Position numbers and translations under genes: made by a program. This document shows, in pieces, positions 1 through 5,963 of a stretch of DNA of 6,690 nucleotides (position 1 is the stretch's first letter; each line of letters opens with the position of its first letter). Where the stretch lies: the NCBI GenBank assembly GCA_016790385.1, contig JAEUNV010000108.1, positions 1 to 6,690 of the forward strand. The letters are read 5' to 3'. This stretch comes from Zoogloea sp. (GTDB lineage Bacteria; Pseudomonadota; Gammaproteobacteria; Burkholderiales; Rhodocyclaceae). A model generated the notes under the pieces. It was not told the origin of the DNA and made no database searches. It saw only the letters and a program-made list of their open reading frames with translations.

Positions 1-417
1 CGTGCCGCCGCGGGCCAGGGTTTCCGGCGCACCGACTATGCGATCCGGCGCCCAGTCGCCGCCTTTGACCAGCACGTCGGGCTGGCATTCGAGGATGCGG
101 GCGATGGGGGTGTCCTCGTCGAACCAGGTGACGAGATCCACGCAGCCAAGGGATGCCATGACGGCCAGCCGGTCGGCCAGCGGGTTGATCGGACGGTCGG
201 CACCCTTACCCTGGCGGCGCACCGAATCGTCGCTGTTGAGGGCGACGACCATGGCGGCTCCGAGGGCGCGCGCCTGGGCCAGATAGGTGACATGGCCACG
301 GTGCAGAATGTCGAAGCAGCCATTGGTAAACACGAGGGGGCGCGGCAGGGTCGCGATGCGTGCGGTGAGCTGCTCGGGGGGGCAGATGCGGGCTTCGAAA
401 CTGGGAGCGGGGTACAT
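1..417 (-). CDS. rfaE2: D-glycero-beta-D-manno-heptose 1-phosphate adenylyltransferase (RfaE2), 3' end cut by window
   Basis: This is a cytidylyltransferase-fold enzyme that joins ATP and heptose 1-phosphate to give ADP-heptose for the LPS inner core. It acts in the cytoplasm. The visible 139 residues contain the nucleotidyltransferase signature [11 protein letters not shown] at residues 32-42, whose HxGH motif is H39-H42. They also contain [12 protein letters not shown] (61-72), DRLAVMASL (82-90), VLVKGGDW (115-122) and [11 protein letters not shown] (128-138), all in family order. The family is about 160 residues, so roughly 20 C-terminal residues lie beyond base 1. There is no kinase domain before it, so this is the stand-alone RfaE2 form and not the fused HldE of E. 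coli. The start is the only in-frame ATG that leaves a normal N-terminus; an in-frame stop, the clsB stop codon, lies 14 codons upstream. No clear Shine-Dalgarno sequence is visible. The gene follows clsB by 42 bases on the same strand and is probably cotranscribed. Confidence 0.93.
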   Translation of the reverse strand, partial: MYPAPSFEARICPPEQLTARIATLPRPLVFTNGCFDILHRGHVTYLAQARALGAAMVVALNSDDSVRRQGKGADRPINPLADRLAVMASLGCVDLVTWFDEDTPIARILECQPDVLVKGGDWAPDRIVGAPETLARGGT

Positions 418-459
418 GGGTGTCTGTCGAGTGGGTGAGAGGGCTGGAGCGGGGGTTCC

Positions 460-1620
460 TCAGTGCCGGTTGCCGTAGCCGGCGATGCCGATCATCAGCC
501 GGACCAGGCCGTAGGCCGCCCAGTTGAGCAGGCCTTGCAGGGATGAGCCGTGCTGCCACTGATGGGCATCGATTTCGTGGCCGCCATCGTCGATGGCCTG
601 CTGTAGCCGGCTGCGCAGCCCGGTGGCAAAGGCGGTGTTGCGTACCACCACGTTGGCTTCGCGGGCCAGCAGCAGGCTGAAGGGGTCGATGTTGCTGGAG
701 CCGACGGTGGCCCAGTGATCGTCGATCACCGCAACCTTGGCGTGCAGGTAGCTGCGCCGGTACTCGACGATGCGGATGCCGGCATCGAGCAGCTGACCGT
801 ACAGGGCCCGGGTGGCGCGCTGTTGCAGCGGGTGATCGGCAATGCCTTGGATCAGCAGGGTGATGCGCACGCCGCGTCGGGCGGCGTCGAGCAATGCCTG
901 ACGAAAGCGCCGGCCCGGCAGGAAGTAGGCATTGGCCAGCACGATGTCGCGACGCGCCGCGGCAATCCCGAGCAGATAGGCGTTTTCGATATCGTGGCGG
1001 TGACGTATGTTGTCGCGGATGAGCAGGGCAGCTTCCACGTCGCCGCAGGGCTGCGGCTGCGCCGGCTGTTTGTGGACCAGCCGCAGTCTTCGGCGAAAGG
1101 AGGCCCAGGCGACAAGCTCCCAGACGCGCCGGACGGCGCCGTGGATGGGGTTGAGTAGCGGGCCTTCGACACGCACCGCGTAATCCTGGCGGGGCGCGGT
1201 CACCCGCGGGTCCTCGAAGTCGCTGACGATATTGATGCCGCCAACGAAAGCGATCCGCCCGTCGATGACGGCGAGCTTGCGGTGCAGTCGGCGCAGGCGC
1301 CGGCGGCGCAGGGACAGGGTGCTCACTTCCCGGCGGTAGATGAGCACGTTCACCCCGGCATCCGCCAGCGCCTGCATCATGTCAGCGACGAACTGGCGAC
1401 CGCCGAAACCATCCACCAGCACACGGACCGTAACTCCCCGTTGCGCGGCCCGCCGCAGTGCCCCCGCGATCTCCCGGCCTATTTCGTCGTTGGCGAAGAT
1501 GTAGGTCTCGAGAAAGATCTCGGTTTGGGCCTGGTCCATGGCCGTGGTCAGGGCCGGGAAGAACTCGGCGCCGTTCTCCAGCAGCGTCAGGGAGTTGGAT
1601 GGGTGCCAGGTGAGGTTCAT
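460..1620 (-). CDS. clsB: Cardiolipin synthase B (phospholipase D superfamily)
   Basis: This enzyme makes cardiolipin at the inner membrane by phosphatidyl transfer. It has 386 residues, close to E. coli ClsB at about 413. Both HKD catalytic motifs are intact: H113-x-K115-x4-D120 followed by GRIAFVGGIN, and H293-x-K295-x4-D300 followed by a GSSNIDP block. It lacks the two N-terminal membrane helices of ClsA, which points to the ClsB branch. An arginine-rich stretch (about residues 105-114) just before the first HKD, and a hydrophobic C-terminal segment (about 362-382), could bind membrane. The start lies four bases after the stop of the EEP hydrolase gene with only a poor Shine-Dalgarno sequence, so translation is probably coupled. 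E. coli has the same neighbour pair, clsB (ybhO) and ybhP. ClsB family members have been linked to head-group exchange as well as cardiolipin synthesis, so exact substrates here are inferred. Confidence 0.92.
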   Translation of the reverse strand: MNLTWHPSNSLTLLENGAEFFPALTTAMDQAQTEIFLETYIFANDEIGREIAGALRRAAQRGVTVRVLVDGFGGRQFVADMMQALADAGVNVLIYRREVSTLSLRRRRLRRLHRKLAVIDGRIAFVGGINIVSDFEDPRVTAPRQDYAVRVEGPLLNPIHGAVRRVWELVAWASFRRRLRLVHKQPAQPQPCGDVEAALLIRDNIRHRHDIENAYLLGIAAARRDIVLANAYFLPGRRFRQALLDAARRGVRITLLIQGIADHPLQQRATRALYGQLLDAGIRIVEYRRSYLHAKVAVIDDHWATVGSSNIDPFSLLLAREANVVVRNTAFATGLRSRLQQAIDDGGHEIDAHQWQHGSSLQGLLNWAAYGLVRLMIGIAGYGNRH

Positions 1621-1624
1621 CGGT

Positions 1625-2374
1625 TCAGCGCGGGCGCAACTGCGCGGTCAGGGCCGCGTGGTCGGAGATCCGGCTCCACGGTTGGCCGTAGTGCACCTCG
1701 GCCTTGTCCACGGAAAAGCCGCGCACATAGATGCGATCCAGGCGCAGGACCGGCAGGGTGCTCGGAAAGCTGCGTGCCGGTCGCCCGCGGATGGACACAA
1801 AGGCCTCGGTGACCCCGAGCTGTTCAGTCAGGCAGTCGTCGGCGTGATTGCGCCAGTCGTTGAAATCGCCGGCGATGATCAGGGGGGCACCATCGGGAGC
1901 CAGGGCGTCGAGACGTTTGACCAGCGCCGCCATCTGGCGGCGTCGGCTGCCGGCGGTGAGGCCGAGGTGGACGCAGACGCAATGGACCGGCCGGGGCACG
2001 CCATCCACGTGGATCTCGCAGTGGAGCAGGCCTCGGCTCTCGAAACGGTGGTCGGAGACGTCCTCATTGGCCTGGGACAGGATGGGGTGGCGGCTCAGGA
2101 TCGCGTTGCCGTGATGGCCGTGGTCGTAGATGGCGTTGCCGCCGTAGGCCGTTTGCTGCCATACGTCCCGGGCCAGGAACTCGTGCTGAGGCTGCTCCGG
2201 CCAGTCCAGGTGACGGCGGGCGTGGCGCAGGTGCATGCCCTGCACTTCCTGGAGGAAGACCACGTCGGCACCGAGCAGACGAAGGCGGTCGCGCAGGTCA
2301 TGGATGGCCAGGCGCCGGTTGAACTGGGAAAAACCCTTGTGGATGTTGTAAGTACAGATGCGCAGGCTGCTCAT
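1625..2374 (-). CDS. Endonuclease/exonuclease/phosphatase (EEP) family hydrolase, YbhP-like
   Basis: This is a 249-residue metal-dependent phosphodiesterase or phosphatase of the EEP (DNase I-like) fold. The canonical active-site blocks are present in order: N10 in TYNIHKG, the metal ligand E43 in FLQEVQG, HHGNAILS at 87-94, SRGLL at 113-117, H136 in VHLGL, D170 and N172 in GDFND, D213 in LDRIYVRG, and the final S237-D238-H239. No signal peptide or membrane helix is visible, so it is probably cytoplasmic. Its true substrate cannot be read from sequence: members cleave DNA, phosphoinositides, sphingomyelin or other phosphodiesters. Its position immediately before clsB, as with ybhP in E. coli, suggests a role around phospholipid metabolism, but that is inference. 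The start is well supported by AAGGAG five bases upstream of the ATG. It is the first gene of the cluster leading to clsB and rfaE2. Confidence 0.88.
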   Translation of the reverse strand: MSSLRICTYNIHKGFSQFNRRLAIHDLRDRLRLLGADVVFLQEVQGMHLRHARRHLDWPEQPQHEFLARDVWQQTAYGGNAIYDHGHHGNAILSRHPILSQANEDVSDHRFESRGLLHCEIHVDGVPRPVHCVCVHLGLTAGSRRRQMAALVKRLDALAPDGAPLIIAGDFNDWRNHADDCLTEQLGVTEAFVSIRGRPARSFPSTLPVLRLDRIYVRGFSVDKAEVHYGQPWSRISDHAALTAQLRPR

Positions 2375-2379
2375 CGGGT

Positions 2380-2385
2380 CTCCTT
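2380..2385 (-). promoter_or_regulatory. Strong ribosome binding site of the EEP hydrolase gene
   Basis: On the minus strand the sequence reads AAGGAG, then ACCCG, then the ATG at 2374, a near-ideal match and spacing. It fixes the start of this gene. The two genes downstream lack comparable sites. Confidence 0.8.
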
Positions 2386-2433
2386 CATGTCCATTCTGCC
2401 TTCATCGGCGGGGCGCTGCACGGGGATGTCCAT

Positions 2434-2460
2434 GAAAAACGGCGCCCGTGGGCGCCGTCT
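2434..2460 (-). terminator. Rho-independent terminator after nadA
   Basis: Read on the minus strand, ACGGCGCCC and GGGCGCCGT form a perfect GC-rich inverted repeat (2439-2458) separated by two bases, which would fold as an 8-pair stem with a four-base loop. It is followed directly by a run of five T (2439-2435). It begins about 20 bases after the nadA stop codon and so ends the rhodanese-nadA transcript. It separates that unit from the EEP-clsB-rfaE2 cluster. On the plus strand the T run is missing, so it looks one-directional. No convincing promoter for the next cluster is visible in the roughly 60 bases after it. Confidence 0.9.
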
Positions 2461-2478
2461 TGAGTGCCTGCGGCGATC

Positions 2479-3582
2479 TCAGGAAACCGCCAGCATGCGC
2501 TCCAGGGCCAGCTTGGCCAGAGCGGCCTCGTGCTCGGGCACGGTGATGCGATTGACCACCTTGCCGTCGGCCAGGTTCTCGAGGGTCCAGGCCAGATGTT
2601 GGGGGTCGATGCGCTGCATGGTCGAGCACATGCACACGGTGGGCGCCATGAACTGGACGATCTTGCCCTCAGCCTTCACTTCTTCGGCGAGGCGATTGAC
2701 CAGGTTGAGTTCGGTGCCCACCAGCCAGCGGGTGCCGGGGGCTGCACCCTTGATGACGTTGATGATGTATTCGGTGGAGCCAACGTAGTCGGACTGGCGA
2801 CACACCTCCAGCGCGCTTTCCGGGTGGGAGATGACCAGTCCGTCCGGGTACTGGTTGCGGAACTTGATGATGTGCGCCGGCTGGAACATCTGGTGCACCG
2901 AGCAGTGCCCCTTCCAGAGCAGGATCTTCGCCTTCCTGATCTGCTCGACGCTGAGGCCACCGTATTCGAGGTCCGGGTCCCACACCACCATCTCGTCCAG
3001 CGGGATACCCTTTTTGAAGCCCGTCCAGCGCCCCAGGTGCTGGTCGGGAAAGAACAGCACCTTTTCGCGTTGGGCGAAGGCCCAGTCGAGGATGGTGGGG
3101 GCGTTGGTGGAGGTGCACACGATGCCGCCATGCTCACCGCAGAAGGCTTTGAGGTCGGCGGCGGAGTTGATGTAGGTGACAGGGGTGATCAATGCGTCCG
3201 GGGTTTCAAGCACTTCGGCCAGCTCGCGCCAGCAGCGTTCCACCTTGGCCAGGTTGGCCATGTCGGCCATTGAGCAGCCGGCCGCGAGATCGGGCAGGAT
3301 GGCCTGCTGGTGAGGCTTGGACATGATGTCCGCCACCTCGGCCATGAAATGCACACCGCAGAAAACGATGAATTCGGCTTCGGTCTCGGCTGCCAGACGT
3401 GACAGTTTGAGGGAGTCGCCCGTCAGGTCGGCATACTGGTATACGTCGGCGCGCTGGTAGTGGTGGCATAGCAACACGGCCCGTTCGCCAAGGCGTTCGC
3501 GGGCGGCGCGGATGCGTGCATGGGCATCGGCGTCGGAAAGTGTGTTGAACCGGTCAAAGCTGATGGGTACGGCTTGCATCAT
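2479..3582 (-). CDS. nadA: Quinolinate synthase A
   Basis: This enzyme condenses iminoaspartate with dihydroxyacetone phosphate to make quinolinate, the second step of NAD biosynthesis from aspartate. It is cytoplasmic and carries an oxygen-sensitive [4Fe-4S] cluster. The protein has 367 residues, within the family range. Family blocks are clear: CHHYQRADVYQYAD at 39-52, GDSLKLS (55-61), FCGVHFMAE (74-82), TYINS (136-140), STNA (158-161), FPDQHLG (178-184), and GHCSVH (225-230). The three cluster cysteines are expected to be C103 (in GCSMADMA), C227 (in GHCSVH) and C319 (in MCSTMQRI); C317 is a less likely alternative for the third. The gene begins ATG ATG. The weak site AGGA lies four bases before the first ATG and seven before the second, so initiation at the second ATG (3579) is possible. 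It follows the rhodanese gene by 15 bases and is closed by the terminator at 2434-2460. nadB and nadC are not in this window. Confidence 0.97.
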   Translation of the reverse strand: MMQAVPISFDRFNTLSDADAHARIRAARERLGERAVLLCHHYQRADVYQYADLTGDSLKLSRLAAETEAEFIVFCGVHFMAEVADIMSKPHQQAILPDLAAGCSMADMANLAKVERCWRELAEVLETPDALITPVTYINSAADLKAFCGEHGGIVCTSTNAPTILDWAFAQREKVLFFPDQHLGRWTGFKKGIPLDEMVVWDPDLEYGGLSVEQIRKAKILLWKGHCSVHQMFQPAHIIKFRNQYPDGLVISHPESALEVCRQSDYVGSTEYIINVIKGAAPGTRWLVGTELNLVNRLAEEVKAEGKIVQFMAPTVCMCSTMQRIDPQHLAWTLENLADGKVVNRITVPEHEAALAKLALERMLAVS

Positions 3583-3597
3583 GGTGTCCTGTGGAGT

Positions 3598-4050
3598 TCA
3601 GCCCTGGGTCCAAGGCAGTCCGGCATGGCGCCAGCCACCTACCTTGTTGCGGTGTCCGCCGGCGTCCTTGTCGCCTTCGAAGCCTTCCAGGATGTTGTAG
3701 GCGTTGGTGAAACCCGAGTCGGCTGCCAGGGTGGCCGCCGCGTTGGAGCGGGCTCCGCTGCGGCACAGGAACATCACCAGAGCTTCGGGATCGACCTGAC
3801 GTTTGAAGTGCGCCAGGAAGTGGGGGTTGGGCTCGTTGCCGGGGTAGAGCATCCATTCGATCTCGATGGCGCCCGGAACGCGCCCCACCCAATCCCACTC
3901 CGCGCGGGTGCGCACGTCCACGAGCTTTGAGCCGGGGGCGAGCTGAAGCACATCCCAGGCCTCCCGCGGGGTCAGGGCGCCGGCGTAAGGAAGATCCAGG
4001 CGGCGAGCGCGTTCCTGGGCGAGGGCGAGGGTTTGACTGAGTTTTCCCAT
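3598..4050 (-). CDS. Rhodanese-like sulfurtransferase domain protein
   Basis: This is a single-domain rhodanese of 150 residues. The active-site cysteine is C96 in the loop CRSGAR (96-101), and the domain carries VDVRTRAEWDWVGRVPGA at 44-61 and LEGFEGDKD at 121-129, the usual rhodanese order. Proteins of this type move sulfane sulfur from a donor to an acceptor; the physiological partner here is unknown. No signal peptide is evident. The frame stays open upstream to 4215, but a sigma-70 promoter predicted at 4082-4109 would start the transcript near 4075, which rules out the long form. Two starts remain: the ATG at 4050 (beginning MGKLS, as I recall for relatives) and an ATG three codons earlier at 4059. 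Neither has a good Shine-Dalgarno sequence. The gene leads into nadA, so a link to the NadA Fe-S cluster can be imagined but is not shown. Confidence 0.88.
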   Translation of the reverse strand: MGKLSQTLALAQERARRLDLPYAGALTPREAWDVLQLAPGSKLVDVRTRAEWDWVGRVPGAIEIEWMLYPGNEPNPHFLAHFKRQVDPEALVMFLCRSGARSNAAATLAADSGFTNAYNILEGFEGDKDAGGHRNKVGGWRHAGLPWTQG

Positions 4051-4081
4051 GGCAGGCATCCAATGAGAAGGAGGGTTTGCG

Positions 4082-4109
4082 AGTATACCGCCGCCTTCCG
4101 CGGCCGCAA
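4082..4109 (-). promoter_or_regulatory. Sigma-70 promoter of the rhodanese-nadA operon
   Basis: On the minus strand, TTGCGG (4109-4104) and TATACT (4087-4082) are separated by 16 bases. The -10 box matches five of six consensus positions; the -35 box matches mainly in its TTG. Transcription would begin near 4075, giving a leader of about 25 bases before the ATG at 4050. Confidence 0.65.
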
Positions 4110-4122
4110 GCCAAGTCTTTGG

Positions 4123-4140
4123 AAGCCACTTTGCTGGCTT
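4123..4140. repeat. Inverted repeat upstream of the rhodanese promoter
   Basis: AAGCCA (4123-4128) and TGGCTT (4135-4140) form a perfect six-base dyad around CTTTGC. It lies just upstream of the -35 box of the rhodanese-nadA promoter, centred near -57 from the predicted start. This is where an operator for an activator or repressor could sit. No known regulator is recognised, and a dyad of this size can arise by chance. Confidence 0.3.
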
Positions 4141-4197
4141 GAAGGGCGTCGGGTTGCGCCTCCTTCTGTGGCATGGAGGCATGTTGGGCGATGAATC

Positions 4198-4214
4198 TGC
4201 ACCAATATTGTGCA
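4198..4214. promoter_or_regulatory. NtrC binding site 1 (glnA enhancer)
   Basis: TGCACCAATATTGTGCA is a near-perfect 17-base dyad. It fits the known NtrC site pattern TGCACCA-N3-TGGTGCA, differing in the right arm only at one position (TTGTGCA). Its centre lies about 128 bases upstream of the predicted sigma-54 start of glnA. Confidence 0.8.
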
Positions 4215-4228
4215 TATTTAAAGGGCGA

Positions 4229-4245
4229 TGCGCCTAAATGGTGCC
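4229..4245. promoter_or_regulatory. NtrC binding site 2 (glnA enhancer)
   Basis: TGCGCCTAAATGGTGCC matches 14 of 17 positions of the NtrC pattern TGCACCAAAATGGTGCA, with a perfect right-arm core TGGTGC. Its centre is 31 bases from that of site 1, close to three helical turns, so two NtrC dimers could bind the same face and form the active oligomer. The centre is near -97 from the predicted start. Confidence 0.72.
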
Positions 4246-4307
4246 TGTATTTTGGGGGGCTTCAATGCTGGGCCTTGTGGCACAATGAACTGTTTTGATT
4301 TGAGAGC

Positions 4308-4323
4308 TGGCATGTTCCCTGCT
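4308..4323 (+). promoter_or_regulatory. Sigma-54 promoter of glnA
   Basis: TGGCATGTTCCCTGCT carries the -24 GG (4309-4310) and the -12 GC (4321-4322) with the strictly required ten bases between them, and fits TGGCACG-N4-TTGCW at most positions. Transcription would begin near 4334, giving a leader of about 70 bases. With the two NtrC sites upstream it has the full layout of an NtrC-activated promoter. Confidence 0.78.
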
Positions 4324-4390
4324 TTCAAGCTTTTCTATCTTAATGTTGTAACCTCTATCTTTTTCCACTGCGCAGCAGCTTCAACCCGTT

Positions 4391-4395
4391 AGGAG
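4391..4395 (+). promoter_or_regulatory. Ribosome binding site deciding the glnA start
   Basis: AGGAG lies eight bases before the ATG at 4404. An in-frame GTG at 4395 overlaps this motif and therefore cannot use it. The choice of 4404 also gives a 469-residue protein, the same length as E. coli GlnA. Confidence 0.8.
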
Positions 4396-4403
4396 TGAGT
4401 GAT

Positions 4404-5813
4404 ATGACCCCGCAAGACGTCATGAAGATGGTCCAGGAGAACGAAGTCAAATTCGTTGACTTCCGTTTTACCGACACCAAGGGCAAAGAACAGCACGTCG
4501 GCGTGCCGGTGAGCGCGTTTGACGAGGACAAGTTTGAAAGCGGTCATGCCTTTGACGGTTCTTCGATTGCCGGCTGGAAGGGTATCCAGGCTTCCGACAT
4601 GCTGCTGATGCCGGACCCGAACACCGCCTACATCGACCCGTTCTTTGACGAAACCACCCTGGTTCTGTCCTGTGACGTGATCGACCCCGCCGACGGCAAG
4701 GGCTACGACCGTGATCCGCGCTCCATCGCCAACCGCGCCGAGGCTTACCTGAAGTCCTCCGGCATCGGTGACACCGCCTTCTTCGGTCCCGAACCCGAAT
4801 TCTTCATTTTTGACTCCGTCGAGTGGAAGGTCGGCATGTCCGGCGCGTACCACAAGATCTTCTCCGAAGAAGGTGCCTGGTCTTCCGACATCAAGTTCGA
4901 AGGCGGCAACACCGGTTACCGTCCCGCCGTGAAGGGTGGTTATTTCCCCGTCCCGCCGGTCGACTCCTTCAACGACATGCGTGCCGCCATGTGTCTGGCC
5001 CTCGAAGCCTGTGGCGTGCCGGTTGAAGTGCATCACCACGAAGTCGCCACTGCCGGCCAGAACGAAATCGGCACCAAGTTCGACACCCTGGTGCGTCGCG
5101 CCGACCAGACCCAGATCCTGAAGTACATCGTCCAGAACGTTGCCCATCAGTACGGCAAGACCGCCACCTTCATGCCCAAGCCCATCGTTGGCGACAACGG
5201 TTCCGGCATGCACGTGCACCAGTCCATCTGGAAGGACGGCAAGAACCTGTTCGCTGGCAACGGCTACGCCGGCCTGTCCGAGACCGCCCTGTTCTACATC
5301 GGCGGCATCATCAAGCACGCCAAGGCGCTGAACGCCATCACCAACCCGCTGACCAACTCCTACAAGCGTCTGGTGCCGCACTACGAAGCCCCGGTGAAGC
5401 TGGCCTACTCCGCCAAGAACCGTTCCGCTTCCATCCGCATCCCGTTTGTGAACAGCGAAAAGGCCCGCCGCATCGAGACCCGTTTCCCGGATCCGGGCGC
5501 GAACCCCTACCTGTGCTTCGCCGCGCTGATGATGGCCGGCCTCGACGGCATCCAGAACAAGATCCACCCGGGCGACCCGGCCGACAAGAACCTCTACGAT
5601 CTGCCGCCGGAAGAAGACGCGCTCATCCCGACCGTCTGCTCCAGCCTTGAGGAAGCCCTGGCCGCCCTCGACAAGGATCGTGAGTTCCTGACCCGTGGTG
5701 GTGTGTTCAGCAACGACTTCATCGACTCCTTCATCGCGCTGAAGACCGACGAAGTGAACCGTCTGCGTGTCGAAGTGCACCCGGTCGAGTTCGAGATGTA
5801 CTACGCCATCTGA
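4404..5813 (+). CDS. glnA: Glutamine synthetase type I
   Basis: This enzyme joins ammonia to glutamate using ATP, forming glutamine, the main entry of ammonium into cell nitrogen. It works as a cytoplasmic dodecamer. The product has 469 residues and is collinear with E. coli GlnA from [16 protein letters not shown] to the C-terminal EMYY. Metal and substrate residues are visible: E130 and E132 (GPEPEFF), E213 ([12 protein letters not shown]), E221, H270 (GSGMH), R340 ([10 protein letters not shown]), E358 and R360. Y398 in [10 protein letters not shown] is the tyrosine adenylylated by GlnE, so activity is expected to be switched off by that route in nitrogen excess. Codons end mostly in C or G, as expected for a highly expressed gene. 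Upstream are tandem NtrC sites and a sigma-54 promoter; downstream is a strong terminator, so most transcripts should carry glnA alone. Confidence 0.99.
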   Translation: MTPQDVMKMVQENEVKFVDFRFTDTKGKEQHVGVPVSAFDEDKFESGHAFDGSSIAGWKGIQASDMLLMPDPNTAYIDPFFDETTLVLSCDVIDPADGKGYDRDPRSIANRAEAYLKSSGIGDTAFFGPEPEFFIFDSVEWKVGMSGAYHKIFSEEGAWSSDIKFEGGNTGYRPAVKGGYFPVPPVDSFNDMRAAMCLALEACGVPVEVHHHEVATAGQNEIGTKFDTLVRRADQTQILKYIVQNVAHQYGKTATFMPKPIVGDNGSGMHVHQSIWKDGKNLFAGNGYAGLSETALFYIGGIIKHAKALNAITNPLTNSYKRLVPHYEAPVKLAYSAKNRSASIRIPFVNSEKARRIETRFPDPGANPYLCFAALMMAGLDGIQNKIHPGDPADKNLYDLPPEEDALIPTVCSSLEEALAALDKDREFLTRGGVFSNDFIDSFIALKTDEVNRLRVEVHPVEFEMYYAI

Positions 5814-5825
5814 TCTCCGGATCGG

Positions 5826-5849
5826 GGCCGGTCAGCGTGCTGGCCGGTT
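5826..5849 (+). repeat. Stem-loop in the glnA 3' untranslated region
   Basis: CCGGTCAGC (5828-5836) and GCTGGCCGG (5839-5847) pair over nine positions with one G-T pair; the closest pair would open to leave a four-base loop. Two further G-T pairs could extend the base. No T run follows, so it is not a terminator by itself. It may protect the 3' end of the message or pause polymerase ahead of the real terminator. Confidence 0.5.
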
Positions 5850-5863
5850 GGTGCGTTACACAG

Positions 5864-5891
5864 GGACGGGCTTAGGCCCGTCCTTTTGTTT
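5864..5891 (+). terminator. Rho-independent terminator of glnA
   Basis: GGACGGGC and GCCCGTCC form a perfect eight-base stem around the loop TTAG, followed immediately by TTTTGTTT. It sits 50 bases after the glnA stop codon and separates glnA from the DUF4124 gene and glnL. Confidence 0.93.
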
Positions 5892-5963
5892 CCGGCCGTG
5901 GGTTTGTGTTTGACCGGGCCGGCCCCTAAACTAGTCCTGCTTACGCAACAACCCGTGCCAACG

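Larger units (their letters stand above)
4051..4403. other. Divergent control region between rhodanese-nadA and glnA
   Basis: This non-coding stretch of 353 bases separates two divergent units. Nearest the rhodanese gene it holds a sigma-70 promoter and an inverted repeat. On the glnA side it holds two NtrC-type dyads, a smaller dyad, a sigma-54 promoter and a pyrimidine-rich leader of about 70 bases. It is visibly richer in A and T from about 4190 onward than the flanking genes. No RNA gene or convincing small protein is seen in it. Confidence 0.85.

Noticed and set aside
2371..2397. A short reading frame (MDMKETR) whose stop overlaps the EEP hydrolase start as ATGA
   Set aside because: It is only seven codons long, has no ribosome site of its own, and its codons contain the AAGGAG motif that serves the hydrolase gene.
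1538..2788. A 416-codon open frame on the plus strand opposite the EEP hydrolase and nadA ends
   Set aside because: It crosses three minus-strand coding regions and a terminator; its composition is that of an antisense shadow in GC-rich DNA.
4184..4211. A sigma-70 promoter (TTGGGC, 16 bases, TATTGT) overlapping NtrC site 1, as with E. coli glnAp1
   Set aside because: Both boxes are weak matches (three and four of six). The idea is attractive by analogy but the sequence does not support a call.
4051..4215. A 55-residue N-terminal extension of the rhodanese starting at 4215
   Set aside because: The extension would lie upstream of a good sigma-70 promoter (4082-4109), overlaps the NtrC site, and reads as an unlikely Arg/Pro/Lys mix absent from rhodanese domains.
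4278..4293. TGGCAC as a second sigma-54 -24 box before glnA
   Set aside because: At the required distance the -12 dinucleotide is TG and not GC; the spacing is off by one with no rescue nearby.
4173..4298. A 41-codon plus-strand frame with several Cys and Trp residues
   Set aside because: It covers both NtrC sites and the third dyad, has no ribosome site before its ATG, and ends upstream of the sigma-54 promoter. The regulatory elements explain this stretch better.
4389..5780. A 463-codon open frame on the minus strand opposite glnA
   Set aside because: It lies wholly opposite a certain gene with strong third-position G/C bias, which leaves long open antisense frames. Its Val/Gly-rich translation resembles no family and it has no ribosome site.
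5910..5937. TTGACC as the -35 box of a promoter for the DUF4124 gene
   Set aside because: The best -10-like word, TAAACT at 5927, is only 11 bases away; at 16 bases the sequence is TAGTCC, a poor match.
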